Positions 17,588-27,978 are shown, counted from the first letter of the stretch. The stretch: 64,000 nucleotides of DNA from Marinilabiliales bacterium (GCA_002869385.1 PKTB01000005.1:124001-188000); one strand, 5' to 3'. Notes: generated by a model not told the origin, from the sequence alone. Program-made: numbers and translations.

Positions 17588-18607
17588 ATGAAGACTATAA
17601 AATTAGTGTTATCGTATATCGGATTATTATTCCTACTTTATAATCCTATTTATTCTCAATATGCCACTTGCACACCAGATCCGACAGTTACTGACCCAGA
17701 AGGCGTAGGTGTTAGGTCTCCTATAGACTTACCAGTAGGTTTTATAAATGAATATTACAGTACTGTTCTCACAATTATTGCTCCAGAAAAAGCAACAACC
17801 TGGGGTTTTCTGGACTTTACAATAACAAAAATACAGTTAACTGAAATGGTCAATATGCCTAATGGCTTAATTTGGGAAACAAATTCTGAAAATTCTGATG
17901 ATTATATGTATGCTAGTGAAAAATACTGTATGATTGTAGAAGGCACTCCCAATGATATTCCTGGAATAAGAGAAGTAGATGTTTATGCAAATGCTTGGAT
18001 AAAAGTAATTATTGAAACGTCTGCACCAGGAAATCCTCAAAATGGAGGAAGTGTTACTTATACACTATGCAACAAAACATCTGTTGATTTAGGTAGTAAT
18101 AGAACAATGACTACAGATGATGAAATAATCTTATCAGCAGACCAAGGTACGGACTTTCACACATATTTATGGAGTGACAATTCAACACAACCTGAATTAA
18201 ATATTTGTTGCAACGAACTTGGTGTTGGCGTACATCAGGTTTCAGTAATGGTTTTTGATACTGTTGGAACAACAGGCATTTATTCTGACAGAGAACCTGT
18301 TTGCTACAAAGAAGATAATATTCAGATTACAGTAATTGAAGGCAATAGTGTTGAACAAAACATGTTTGATTAATTTAGTATTTTTCCAAATCCGTGCAAG
18401 GGAGAATTTTATATTAACTCAAATTCTCCGGTAAACATTGAAATATATGATTTAAATGGCAAAATTGTATTTTCCCAATTCTTTGATGAACCTCAAATAA
18501 AGCTGAACCTTACACATTTGGCCAATGGTATATATCTGATAAAGTCAGAATGCAAAGGACAAATTAAAACTGACAAACTAAAGATAGCACACGATTATTT
18601 TAAATAA
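17588..18607 (+). CDS. Secreted T9SS protein, function unknown, interrupted by in-frame TAA
   Basis: Divergent from the esterase gene. I place the start at 17588 (MKTIKLVLSYIGLLFLLYNP) because it gives a clean signal peptide, whereas the longer frame adds a charged extension. The mature part has PKD-like features (CNKTSVDLG, SADQGTDFHTYLWSDNST, VSVMVFD), suggesting an Ig-like fold. After an in-frame TAA at 18371-18373 the frame continues with FSIFPNPCKGEFYIN and ANGIYLIKSE, a complete T9SS sorting domain, so the stop falls just before the anchor. Without readthrough the protein would lose its secretion tag. Confidence 0.72.
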
Positions 18608-18613
18608 AAACTA

Positions 18614-20503
18614 TTAATAGATAATTAGTTTTTTGTTTATAAATTCGTTTCTAGTCTTAATGCTGATAAAGTAAACACCTTCAGCAATTTCTGTAATCGG
18701 AAGGGTTAAGTAATCAGAATTTACATTATTAAACTCTCTCAACACCTGGCCTGTTTGATTAATTATCTGAACTGATTCTATCCCACTAATAGCACTAATA
18801 TTTAGTACTGAATTCCCTTTAATGGGATTTGGATAAAGAAAAACACTATCTATTGCATTAAAACTTGATATTTTAGTGGAATTATCAACCTGCAACTCTA
18901 AATAAGATGCATGGGAAATCTCGTGATACACCTGATTTGTAGCAACGATAGTATCCCCATCAACATACATTTCACCACCATCGTTCATATTATTGTTAAA
19001 TCTTGGATAATTTGAAGATGTAACATCGACACGAATTCTATGGCCGGTTAAAAATGTATGACAGGTATTTGCAAGCTCAATTTCAATTTCATAAATCACA
19101 CCTTCATCCATAAAAGCTGTATCGTTAACTGTAAATCCATCTCGGAATCTCATTCGGAAAATATTATCTCGAAGTATCATGCTTCTATCATCAGGATATA
19201 CATCGCATAATCTGACAGCAAAATCAGTGTCCAAAACATCAGCAGAAACATATAGTTTGATTTTAGGCTTACCACAATGTTTTACAGGTTCAGTAAGAAC
19301 CTAAGAAGTAAAAATCAGAATATCATCACGAGATTCAACAACAGGAGCCTGATCATAAGGTCCCTGTCCAAGCTCCTCTGTTAAAGTACAACTTCCTACA
19401 GTTGGTGAGGGGTCTCGAGGATCATACACAATATTTGAATGACTATCATCTGATGCAGGCATAGTTTCAGACAATCCTTCGGCATCAGTAAAATAAAAAA
19501 TCTGTGATGTTAATCCATCAACAGGCCAAACTTCAGAACCTTTCCATTCCATATCACCCATTTGGAAATAGGTATATTTTGGGTTATTCCCTAACCAATC
19601 AATATCAGCTCCTAAAAGATAATATTGAAAAAACTCATTCGCTTTATCATCACTACAACCGTCAGCTTCCGGAAATTCTAATTCTCCTTGTGTAGAAGTT
19701 CCTACCTGAGTTGCTCCAAAACCACCATGCGCCCATGGACCCATTAAAATTCTGTGCTGTTCCGCAATTCCTACTGGTGATTCAGAACAAATTGCATCAA
19801 AATATTTTAGCATTTAATCAGTAGCATGGTCATACCAACCTCCTATCATTAAGCAAGGTATCGCAATCTCATCAGGGTAATATGCACCATTCTCAATAAA
19901 TTGCCAAACTGCGTTATAATGTGGATTGGCCAATAGTGTAGTTGAAAGACCATAACCAAGATTATCAAGTTGCTCAACATATTCGGTTCGATAAACTCCA
20001 TTAGGAAAATATGATTGATACAAAAATTCAGGACTTGCAACAAGTGGAACTGCACAAATATGATTAGGGTGCTGATGTCTTGCTGTCTGAAACTGAATCT
20101 TGCCTAATGCAGAAGGTCCCCAGGTTCCAACCTGTCCATCTGACCAAGCTTGCGAAACAATCCAGTCAATTACATCGTAACCGTCTAAACCTCTATCATA
20201 CGAAGCTACTGCAGCACCAGCACTTGCATAAAAACCAAGCCAGTCAGCAACTACAAAATTATATGGACTGTTTTCTAAATCTGTCATGATTCCTAAAGGT
20301 AGATTATAGCGATACCAAAACTTATTATATGGAGTCTGTATTAAAATTGTAGGTCTTGCATTTTCTGTATCAGGCAAATAAACATCAACAGCCAAATCAT
20401 TACCGTCTCTCATTTCTACCATATAGGTATCTGGAGTTAATGGCTGTGCAAATAGTGAATATAAACTGCTAAGCAACAATGTAAATATCAAAAACTTTTT
20501 CAT
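18614..20503 (-). CDS. Secreted CocE/NonD-type hydrolase with T9SS domain, interrupted by TAA and TAG
   Basis: The family (peptidase S15/CocE) hydrolyses acyl or X-Pro dipeptidyl bonds. A signal peptide starts at 20503 (MKKFLIFTLLLSSLYSLFAQ), and the longer frame from 20548 has no signal character. Visible motifs are the Ser region TWGPSALGKIQFQ, the Asp region IGGWYDHATD and the His region MGPWAHGGFG, followed by the beta-rich C-terminal domain (YVSADVLDTDFAV) and a T9SS end (FLYPNPIKGNSVL). Two stops interrupt one frame: TAA at 19814-19816 (HATD-stop-MLKYF) and TAG at 19301-19303 (FTS-stop-VLTEP), where Glu fits. Confidence 0.82.
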
Positions 20504-20624
20504 ACCTTTATATTGTAATTTTGGTTTAAATTTAACAAAAATGAACATATAAACATAAATTATTGTTCTAACTTAACATTCACTTAATATTAAATTCTAA
20601 AATTTGTTTGGTAGAAAAGACATA

Positions 20625-21530
20625 ATGACAAAGGTATTGATTACGGGTGGAACAGGATTGGTGGGTAGTGCTCTAAGCAGGTTTTTAAAAGACAAAGGTT
20701 TTACACCTGTTATTTTAAGTCGAAACCCAAAAGCAAATTCAGAATTCCCAATGTACAAATGGGATGTTAATAAAGGTGAAATTGATAAAGCTGCATTTAA
20801 TGGTGTAGAGCATATAATTCATCTTGCGGGCGCAAATCTTGGAGAAAAAAGATGGTCAAAAAAACGCAAACAAATTCTTATTGAGAGCAGAGTCAAATCT
20901 GCAGAATTTCTTTTTGAGACCATAAAAAATGGTAATTATAAAATAAAAGCATTCATTTCAGCTTCGGCTGTAGGGATATATCCATCGTATACTGATAATG
21001 ATACGATTTTCGAAGAAGATAGTAAATTAGGAAATAGCTTTGCAGCAGAAATCTGCAAAAGGTGGGAAAGTGCGGCAGACGATTTTAAAACAATTGGCAT
21101 ACGCACTGTCAAAATAAGGACCGGAATAGTACAAGACATAAATGATCCTGCTTTAGAAAAGATCTTACTATCAGCAAAATTTGGAATATTGCCAGCTTTT
21201 GGAAAAGGAGAGCATTATTATCCATGGATTCATCTCAAAGATTTATGTCGGATATACCACACTGCTATCATAGATGAAACATTTAATGGTCCTTATAATG
21301 CAGTAGCACCGGATACCATAACAAACAAGCAATACACCAAAGCAATTAAAAAACTAAGAAGAAAGGGTTTCATACTGCATATACCAGCATTTTTTATGAA
21401 ACTTCTTTTTGGAGAAATGTCTCAAATAATCCTTCGAGGTACAAAAGTTCAAAGTAAACTCCACAAAAAAGACAAATTTAAGTTTGAATTTCCAACAATT
21501 GAGAGTGCGATGAAAGATTTGCTGAAATAA
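20625..21530 (+). CDS. TIGR01777-type SDR epimerase
   Basis: A short-chain dehydrogenase/reductase-like protein of the SDR39U1 group. VLITGGTGLVGSALSRFL is the N-terminal Rossmann nucleotide-binding loop, EHIIHLAGANLGEKRWS is the family-specific segment, and FISASAVGIYPSY supplies the Tyr of the active-site region. The C-terminal DUF1731-like part includes LHIPAFFMKLLFGEMSQIIL. The ATG at 20625 (MTKVLITGG) is preferred over the TTG at 20604. These proteins bind NAD(P), and the substrate is unknown for most of them. No operon partner is evident. Confidence 0.85.
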   Translation: MTKVLITGGTGLVGSALSRFLKDKGFTPVILSRNPKANSEFPMYKWDVNKGEIDKAAFNGVEHIIHLAGANLGEKRWSKKRKQILIESRVKSAEFLFETIKNGNYKIKAFISASAVGIYPSYTDNDTIFEEDSKLGNSFAAEICKRWESAADDFKTIGIRTVKIRTGIVQDINDPALEKILLSAKFGILPAFGKGEHYYPWIHLKDLCRIYHTAIIDETFNGPYNAVAPDTITNKQYTKAIKKLRRKGFILHIPAFFMKLLFGEMSQIILRGTKVQSKLHKKDKFKFEFPTIESAMKDLLK

Positions 21531-21609
21531 ATTAATGCATTTACTTTTCTCTATTTTCAGTAGTTTCAAACTAATCGTACTTTAAATTTTTCAATTAATC
21601 TAAAATTAA

Positions 21610-21641
21610 TTTGCATTTTGTTAATTCGTGTTGTATCTTTG
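21610..21641 (+). promoter_or_regulatory. Promoter of the GntR-slipin operon
   Basis: TTTG at 21610-21613, exactly 20 nt, then TATCTTTG at 21634-21641. Strong Bacteroidota consensus, 36 nt before the GntR start. Confidence 0.75.
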
Positions 21642-21677
21642 TACTATTCTTATATGACAATATAATATTATAACACG

Positions 21678-22046
21678 ATGATAAGTTTTAAATTAGACAC
21701 AAAAGCAGGCTCACCTTTTTACCGTCAGATTATCGACCAGATAAAATTTGGTATTGCATCAGGAAGTTTAAAGACCGGTGAACAATTACCAACTGTTCGT
21801 GCACTTGCAGTAGAATTAAAAGTTAACCTCAACACAGTGGCTAAAGCGTATAAAGAACTGGAAATTCAGAATATTCTGGAAACTCATCAGGGTACAGGGA
21901 CATTTATAAGTAGCGAGGAAATTCAAATTTCACCAAAAGAGAAAAACTTAAAATTACAAGAAATATGTAATGAATTTACCACCATAGCCTATAGTTATGG
22001 TTTCACAATAGACGATCTTATTGTTCAACTTAAAAAAACCAAATAG
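21678..22046 (+). CDS. GntR-family transcriptional regulator (YtrA type)
   Basis: The 122-residue protein has the GntR winged helix at its N-terminus: SPFYRQIIDQIKFGIASGSL, GEQLPTVRALAVELKVNLNT and the wing GTGTFIS. The short C-terminal tail (about 45 residues, helical) is typical of the YtrA subfamily, which lacks a ligand-binding domain of normal size and often regulates adjacent membrane-protein genes. The slipin start follows 1 nt after the stop, so the regulator most likely controls its own operon with the slipin. A good promoter lies 36 nt upstream. Confidence 0.88.
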   Translation: MISFKLDTKAGSPFYRQIIDQIKFGIASGSLKTGEQLPTVRALAVELKVNLNTVAKAYKELEIQNILETHQGTGTFISSEEIQISPKEKNLKLQEICNEFTTIAYSYGFTIDDLIVQLKKTK

Positions 22047-22047
22047 C

Positions 22048-22938
22048 ATGAAAACAAAAAAAATTACAAAAGGGGGATTCAATCCCGTATCATTCACAAT
22101 TCTAGTGATATTATTAGGTATAACAATTGGTTTATACGTTTTAGAGATTGTTAATTTAGGAATAATGATAGGTGGTGTTATTCTATCATTCCTAATAGCC
22201 AGCTCAGTAAAAATTGCAGACCAATGGGAAAAAGCAGTAGTTCTAAGAATGGGTAAATACAAAGGCCTTAGAGGGCCTGGTTTATTTGCTATTATCCCAA
22301 TTCTTGATAAAGTAGATGCGTATATTGATCAAAGAGTAATAGTAACAGATTTTGTTGCAGAACAAACACTTTCAAAAGACACTGTCCCGGTAAATGTTGA
22401 TGCTGTAGTGTATTGGACTGTTTGGGATGTTGAAAAAGCTGCTCTCGAAGTTCAGGATTATGAAAGAGCTATTGCCTATATTGCTCAGACAGGACTTAGA
22501 GATATGATTGGTAAGCATGAGCTTGCAGACTTATTGCAAGAAAGAGATAAAATAGCAGAAGATTTACAGAAGATTCTTGACAGAGATACAAACCCATGGG
22601 GAATTACATGTCAAACTGTAGGTATTAAAGATATTGTGATTCCACAAGCCCTTGCTGATGCAATGAGTAAGGAAGCACAAGCAGAACGAGAAAGAAGAGC
22701 TCGTGTTATTTTGGGTACTGCAGAAACAGAAATTGCTGAAAAATTTGCTGAGGCCAGCAAACAGTACAATGAAAATCCTGTAGCTCTCCATCTTAGAGGT
22801 ATGAATATGTTATTCGAAGGCTTAAAAGAGAAAGGATCTATGGTAATTGTTCCTAGCTCAGCTCTTGACACAATGAATCTAGGTGCTATGGGCGGTTTAG
22901 TTTCACTTGGGAAAGAAAGTGGTCAAAAAACACAATAA
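22048..22938 (+). CDS. Slipin (SPFH/stomatin-like membrane protein)
   Basis: Slipins are inner-membrane scaffold proteins of the stomatin/prohibitin superfamily. Two close hydrophobic stretches at the N-terminus (about residues 14-50) are followed by the SPFH domain (SVKIADQWEKAVVLRMGKYK, GPGLFAIIPILDKVDAYIDQ) and a helical, Ala/Glu-rich segment (SKEAQAERERRARVILGTAE) for oligomerisation. The start at 22048 is chosen because it follows the GntR stop by 1 nt and gives the expected N-terminus. Two HaeIII-type GGCC sites lie in the SPFH segment. A hairpin follows downstream. Confidence 0.92.
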   Translation: MKTKKITKGGFNPVSFTILVILLGITIGLYVLEIVNLGIMIGGVILSFLIASSVKIADQWEKAVVLRMGKYKGLRGPGLFAIIPILDKVDAYIDQRVIVTDFVAEQTLSKDTVPVNVDAVVYWTVWDVEKAALEVQDYERAIAYIAQTGLRDMIGKHELADLLQERDKIAEDLQKILDRDTNPWGITCQTVGIKDIVIPQALADAMSKEAQAERERRARVILGTAETEIAEKFAEASKQYNENPVALHLRGMNMLFEGLKEKGSMVIVPSSALDTMNLGAMGGLVSLGKESGQKTQ

Positions 22939-22963
22939 CATTTAACCAAAAATCAAATTAACC

Positions 22964-22993
22964 ATTGCAACAGTCATAAAAGGCTGTTGCAAT
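22964..22993 (+). terminator. Hairpin after the slipin gene
   Basis: ATTGCAACAG and CTGTTGCAAT form a perfect 10-bp stem around a 10-nt loop, 25 nt after the stop codon. No strong T-run follows, so terminator function is likely but not certain. Confidence 0.5.
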
Positions 22994-23044
22994 TCCTTAA
23001 GTATTGATTAAAACCCACATTACAACAAAACCAAAACCACTAAA

Positions 23045-24739
23045 ATGAAAGAACAAAAACTTGCGTTAATCGGATTCATGATATTGCTAGCAATAAGTCT
23101 ATTACAGTGTAAATCGAAACCAACAGAGGAGAACGAATTACAAAAACAGTTAGATGATTATTTTAAACAAGAAGTTTTAAGTAATTCAGAAGACACTGAA
23201 TGTCCGGGACTATCAATAATTATAACAGAAAAAGACTCCATTATTTATATAGGTAATTTTGGATTATCTAATCTGGAGAACAAAACAAAAATCACTGAAA
23301 ATACAGTTTTTGATATAGCCTCTACAAGTAAACAATTCACCGGAATGGCAATTGCAATTTTAGAAGATCAAGGTAAGATAAATGTAAGTTACAAAATAGT
23401 AAAGTACCTTCCTGATTTACCTGAATGTATGCATGAAATAACAATATATCAACTTGTTCACCATACATCTGGCATTAGAGACTGGCCGGCGCTTTTCGGA
23501 CTGCAAGGATGGCAAGCCGAAGATCAACTTTCGATTGATGACATTTACGAATTATTAAAAAAACAGAAAAGCATAAATTTCAATACCGGAACCGGATTTC
23601 TATATAGCAATTCTAACTATAATCTTCTGATAAAAATTATTGAAGAAGCTACTAATATTCCTTTTCAAGTATGGGTTAGTGAAAATATCTTTTCTCCATT
23701 AGACATGAATAATACATTTTATGTTGCAAAAGATAATAAAACTAATAGTTCAGTCGCATGTTCATATTTACACAACGGTCAAAATTATTTACCATTTTCA
23801 AATCAACTATATGCTCCCGGTTCTAGTTCACTAAAAAGTACGACTAAGGACATTTCTAAATGGTTAATCAACTTCTATAATTTCAACCTAGGTGACAAAA
23901 GCATTTTGGAGAGAACGACTCAAAAAGGCAAATTATCAAATGGAGATGAAATAAATTATGGATATGGCTTAAATATTACTAAAGTAAAAAACATGAACGT
24001 TTATGCACATGATGGTGCGTGGGGTGGATACAGAACAATAACTGCGTTTTTTCCTGAGCAACAAGTAGGAGTAGTAATATTAAGCAATAATGGAACACTA
24101 AATCCACAAGAGTTAATAAACGATATTGTAGATATAATTTTCAAGCTTGAAAAGGAGAAAGAAACAAAAGCATCAGATACTGAGGAGGTGGAAATAAATA
24201 ATGAGTTTTTCGCATTGTGTGCCGGAAAATATGAGCAAGTTGATGATAAAGGTTGTTACTTGACCTTCTTCAAAGAAGGCAATGAATACTTTGTAAATAT
24301 CTACGATAATGACTACAAACTTTATGCAAAGTCAGATTCTGTATTTTATGTTAAGGAAGCTGAAGCAGAATTTGTTTTTCATTTAGAAGATGGAAAAGTT
24401 AACAGTCATACACTTAATCAGAATGGAAATAGTTATCTGGCAATAAAAGAGTTAGAAGAAAAAAATGAGTGCAAGATTAATTTCAATCATTTAACGGGAT
24501 CTTACTATTCTAGTGAGCTTGATGTTGAATATGAAATTATTTACGAAGACAAGAACTTGAAAATCAGAACTGATGTTTTCCCAATGGAAATATCACTTGA
24601 ATATTATAAAGGCATGTCATTTTCTTGCAGTACAGGATTAATTCAATCAATCTCATTTATAGAAAACAACGGAATTATCAATAGCTTATCGATTTCTAAT
24701 CCTAGGGCAAAAAACATATTGTTTCAAAAGATAAATTAG
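23045..24739 (+). CDS. Lipoprotein serine hydrolase, beta-lactamase class C family
   Basis: A 564-residue member of the serine beta-lactamase/esterase/D-Ala-D-Ala peptidase superfamily. The lipobox SLLQC suggests lipidation at Cys22. The catalytic SxxK motif is Ser93-Thr-Ser-Lys (ASTSKQFTG), the second motif is YSNSNYNLL, and the third is HDGAWGGYRT, an HxG variant common in esterase-like members. Residues beyond about 380 form two beta-rich domains like those appended to many Bacteroidota homologues (DUF3471-like). The substrate is unknown, and beta-lactam resistance should not be inferred from this fold alone. Confidence 0.85.
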   Translation: MKEQKLALIGFMILLAISLLQCKSKPTEENELQKQLDDYFKQEVLSNSEDTECPGLSIIITEKDSIIYIGNFGLSNLENKTKITENTVFDIASTSKQFTGMAIAILEDQGKINVSYKIVKYLPDLPECMHEITIYQLVHHTSGIRDWPALFGLQGWQAEDQLSIDDIYELLKKQKSINFNTGTGFLYSNSNYNLLIKIIEEATNIPFQVWVSENIFSPLDMNNTFYVAKDNKTNSSVACSYLHNGQNYLPFSNQLYAPGSSSLKSTTKDISKWLINFYNFNLGDKSILERTTQKGKLSNGDEINYGYGLNITKVKNMNVYAHDGAWGGYRTITAFFPEQQVGVVILSNNGTLNPQELINDIVDIIFKLEKEKETKASDTEEVEINNEFFALCAGKYEQVDDKGCYLTFFKEGNEYFVNIYDNDYKLYAKSDSVFYVKEAEAEFVFHLEDGKVNSHTLNQNGNSYLAIKELEEKNECKINFNHLTGSYYSSELDVEYEIIYEDKNLKIRTDVFPMEISLEYYKGMSFSCSTGLIQSISFIENNGIINSLSISNPRAKNILFQKIN

Positions 24740-24867
24740 TGCTAAAACTGTGTAGCATTTGAAGACTCTTCACATTTACTGTTGTTATAAGGTTCTACAA
24801 AACATTATACTTTTTTAACCCGCTTTACATTAAGGCTTTATTTACAACAAATGATAATATTAATTTC

Positions 24868-24907
24868 GTTTTTGTCATGATTTTTATTAAAAAATCCCGC
24901 CAAAAAC
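24868..24907. repeat. Two-tier hairpin element, copy 2
   Basis: Same design as 12978-13018: outer stem GTTTTTG/CAAAAAC, internal loop TCAT against CCGC, inner stem GATTTTT/AAAAATC, here with a 4-nt loop. It lies between two convergent genes and may act as a shared terminator. Confidence 0.75.
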
Positions 24908-24937
24908 ACATTGAGTTAATTGTAAATCAGGTTAATG

Positions 24938-25954
24938 TTAGTTCTTTACAATTTTAAAAGTTTCAATATTTTTGCCATTGATTACTTCAACTAAAAAAAG
25001 TCCTTTTTGCCAGCTATATGTGTATATAATCTCAGAAATATCTTCGAAATATACTAATTGTCCAACAGAATTATAAACCTTAACTTTATACTCATTCGAT
25101 TTTTTTGAGTCATAATTAATTTTGAAATTATCACAGAATGGATTAGGCCAAATTTCTATCCCTATATCCGTTTCGGTTATCGAATTACTATTGTGCTGGC
25201 ACTCCTCTTCCATAATTTCTTTTACAGTTAATGATTCTATTCCGTTTTCATTAATAAACTTAAAATAATTAGTAGCTGGAACGGAAAAATCAGCAAAATT
25301 ATAGACATGACAAACAACTCCCAAAATATTATAATCAGCTGCATCAGCATAGTTTTGCTCTATGTTTAATTCTGTCTCATTAGTTTTATAGAGAAAAGCA
25401 TGTGTTGTTGTACAGTATAAATTCCCTAGATTCGAGAATGGATCTGCATTAGAATATGCCGAATCTAAAGATTGTCCTCTTGTTTGATATAAAACATTCG
25501 TTGGCATCTCATCTGCCAACTCTGTTCCAATTGTTACAATCGGAGAATCTGTTATTATCTGTATTCTATTATAAAGACTATCGCAGTCTCCTTTAAAAAG
25601 TAAAGTATCCTTGCCCATTTCATCTATTTCAGCCATACTAAGATTAGAATATCCATACCAAAAATAAGGTGCTTCTGCCCCATGATGATGCATTGCAATT
25701 TCATGTCCATCAACTTGCCAAAGTGTAATTCTATTTAATCGATACTGGTAAGGTAAAATACTATCTACCCATGGTGCTGTAAACTCAATCGTAAGACTAA
25801 TATCATAATAATTAGCTGAGTCAACCATCTTTTCTAACTCTGGAAAATTATAGGCTTCATTTGGGTCACAATGCACCACAAAAAAAGCTTTTTGAGGTTG
25901 AGAGAACATATATATGCTAACTATTGAGAATAGAATAAAAATTAAACGCTTCAT
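24938..25954 (-). CDS. Secreted NodB-like polysaccharide deacetylase-type protein with T9SS domain
   Basis: The start at 25954 (MKRLIFILFSIVSIYMFSQ) gives a proper signal peptide. The longer frame adds ten residues. The catalytic-type segment DGHEIAMHHHG matches the His-box of NodB-homology deacetylases, and AFFVVHCDPNEAYNFPELEK is the first strand region with an Asp. The sequence between is more divergent than usual, so the activity is uncertain. The C-terminus (IEIWPNPFCDNFKIN, then WQKGLFLVEVINGKNIETFK) is a T9SS sorting domain. The frame is intact. Confidence 0.65.
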   Translation of the reverse strand: MKRLIFILFSIVSIYMFSQPQKAFFVVHCDPNEAYNFPELEKMVDSANYYDISLTIEFTAPWVDSILPYQYRLNRITLWQVDGHEIAMHHHGAEAPYFWYGYSNLSMAEIDEMGKDTLLFKGDCDSLYNRIQIITDSPIVTIGTELADEMPTNVLYQTRGQSLDSAYSNADPFSNLGNLYCTTTHAFLYKTNETELNIEQNYADAADYNILGVVCHVYNFADFSVPATNYFKFINENGIESLTVKEIMEEECQHNSNSITETDIGIEIWPNPFCDNFKINYDSKKSNEYKVKVYNSVGQLVYFEDISEIIYTYSWQKGLFLVEVINGKNIETFKIVKN

Positions 25955-26056
25955 TTTGAATATCTTTAGAATATAAAGATACATGATTTTTAAGAATCAT
26001 ACAAAACAAGCAAATAGCATTATCAAGTACTACAGCAATAATAAAAATTACTATCC

Positions 26057-27115
26057 CTATAATTCCTTATAGCCCCTCTTCTTCATATCCTTGATGACAC
26101 CTGCCAGAGCTTTACCTTTTTGTCTCTTCTCATATTCCGAAGCTGAGTAATGTTGAGCTTCTCTTCTTAGTTTCAAATAACTTTCATACACATCAGCATC
26201 TAGCTGTCCATTCTCTACAGCTGCAATTACAGCACAGCCATTTTCATTTACATGCTGACAATCTGCATAACGACATTGACCTTCAAAATCGCTAATATTT
26301 AAAACATTGGCAAGAGAATTTGCATCATCATTTGTAACACCAAAGACTTTAATCCCTGGAGTGTCAATTAAAACCCCAGAACCCTCAAGAAGAATCATTT
26401 CTCTTCGGGTAGTGGTATGTCTGCCTTTTCCGGTAGAATCGCTTATTTCTGAAGTTTCAAAAACCTGTTCCCCAATTAAAGCGTTAATCAAAGTACTTTT
26501 ACCAACACCAGAAGATCCTGTAAATACAATAGTCTCACCTTTCGAGATGAATTTTCTAACTTGCTCGATACTTTCGGGAGCATAAACACTAGTGTATAAA
26601 ACAGGTGTATTCACAGATAGGTGCTTCAAAGCCCTTTCCACCTCATCCTTATCAAAACCTAAGTCTGTTTTTGTCAATAATATTACAGATTCAATATTTT
26701 GATCGGCAAGCTGAAGCATAAAACGTTCGATTCTACGAACGTTGAAATTATCATCTAAGCTTTGAACTATAAAAGCTTTATCAATATGCGAAGCAATAGC
26801 TTGTTTTTCGGAAACAGTTCCTGTCTTAAGTCTGTATAAAGCTTTTTGTCTTGGTAACATATCCAATATAATACCTTTTTCCTCATCCATTTTCTGAAGA
26901 ATTACCCAGTCGCCTGTACAAGGATATTCCGAAGGCTCCCTTCCATAAAGCATATTTCCGGTAAGCTCGCAGCTTAGCAAACCATCTTCAGTTATAACAT
27001 CATAACATGTTTTATGCGTAACTGCAATTCTGCCATGAGGCAATTCTGCAAAATTTGATTTTTGTTTTTGTTGTTGAAGGCTGGAATTCCAGCCGTATTT
27101 ATTTAATTCTCGCAT
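26057..27115 (-). CDS. rsgA: Ribosome small-subunit-dependent GTPase A
   Basis: RsgA (YjeQ) is a circularly permuted GTPase that checks and releases late 30S assembly intermediates. An OB-fold (GDWVILQKMDEEKG) comes first. The G motifs then appear in permuted order: LLTKTDLG (G4), FTGSSGVGKSTLINAL (G1) and LIDTPGIKVFG (G3). The C-terminal zinc knuckle is CRYADCQHVNENGCAV. The tail RQKGKALAGVIKDMKKRGYK is Lys-rich as in relatives. I favour the start at 27115 (MRELNKYGWN); the ATG at 27160 lies inside a palindrome. Confidence 0.93.
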   Translation of the reverse strand: MRELNKYGWNSSLQQQKQKSNFAELPHGRIAVTHKTCYDVITEDGLLSCELTGNMLYGREPSEYPCTGDWVILQKMDEEKGIILDMLPRQKALYRLKTGTVSEKQAIASHIDKAFIVQSLDDNFNVRRIERFMLQLADQNIESVILLTKTDLGFDKDEVERALKHLSVNTPVLYTSVYAPESIEQVRKFISKGETIVFTGSSGVGKSTLINALIGEQVFETSEISDSTGKGRHTTTRREMILLEGSGVLIDTPGIKVFGVTNDDANSLANVLNISDFEGQCRYADCQHVNENGCAVIAAVENGQLDADVYESYLKLRREAQHYSASEYEKRQKGKALAGVIKDMKKRGYKEL

Positions 27116-27132
27116 ATCATATACATTATTGT

Positions 27133-27174
27133 GGCAATGTAGGTATGATTCATGAATCATACCTACATATTGCC
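27133..27174. promoter_or_regulatory. Long palindrome upstream of rsgA
   Basis: A perfect 28-bp palindrome (27139-27166, half-site GTAGGTATGATTCA) is flanked by GGCAAT and ATATTGCC, which extend the arms with a 2-nt bulge. It lies in the 73-nt gap between the methyltransferase stop and rsgA, so it could terminate the first or regulate the second. Confidence 0.6.
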
Positions 27175-27188
27175 TCGTTATTCATTAG

Positions 27189-27962
27189 TTACAGTTTCTT
27201 ACCTATATAAAACACATAGCCATAGAAGGCTTTATATCTCCGATATAAACCTTCTTCGTGTCGCTGATTTGCAATAAAATCCTCTGCGGCTTTATTTCCC
27301 TTATGCTTTAAAAGGTACTTTTTGTCTGCTTTAACCTGTGGCACATAAAATTCATCTAACCAACAGCTTTCAGGCAAGATAAATGAAGCTACAGGAACAT
27401 ATCCTGCATTTTGCATTTGAGAAAGCTTTTTAGGGATTGTGTCTATCTCGGGATAAGCATCCATCCAAAAATCATAAATCTCCTTTGTTCGCTCATTTGT
27501 AAACCATGAAGCCTCACTAACAGCAACAAACCCACCACTTTTAAGGTATTTTCGCCACTCTTTAAGGCCTCGCTCAAAGCCAATATTATAAATTGCTCCT
27601 TCCGACCAAATTAAATCAAGCTCTTCATTATTAAAAGGTAAATCATCCATTTAACCAATAATTCCCTGTACTCTGTTTTGTAGATTATGTTTTTCTACAT
27701 TTTTATTAAACAGGTTTATAAACTTAGGAAATATGTAATAGCCTCTAATGCTACCTGACGTATTTTGTGCTAAAACTATTGTCTGACCTCCAGTTCCGCA
27801 ACCAAGGTCTACAATCTGTGATTGGCTACTAAGATTATCAATAAAACTCAAAGCTTTCTTAGTTATTTCAGGGCTACCCGGACCTTGTCTTTCAACTAAT
27901 GAATAATAATCAACGATTAATTCTAAATCGAATTCGTGTATAGATTTTACTTCTTTACTCAT
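27189..27962 (-). CDS. SAM-dependent methyltransferase (class I), interrupted by in-frame TAA
   Basis: The frame encodes 257 residues with motif [18 protein letters not shown] and the post-I segment ending in [20 protein letters not shown]. It resembles a cytosolic class I methyltransferase family common in Bacteroidota, with unknown substrate. TAA at 27651-27653 (VQGIIG-stop-MDDLPF) sits where relatives have Ser before the MDxLPF motif, so TCA to TAA explains it. A second oddity is at 27735-27737, a Tyr (TAC) in RGYYIFPKF where the SAM-ribose-binding acidic residue is expected (GxD), consistent with GAC to TAC. rsgA lies downstream on the same strand. Confidence 0.82.
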
Positions 27963-27978
27963 TTTATAAATGTATTGT

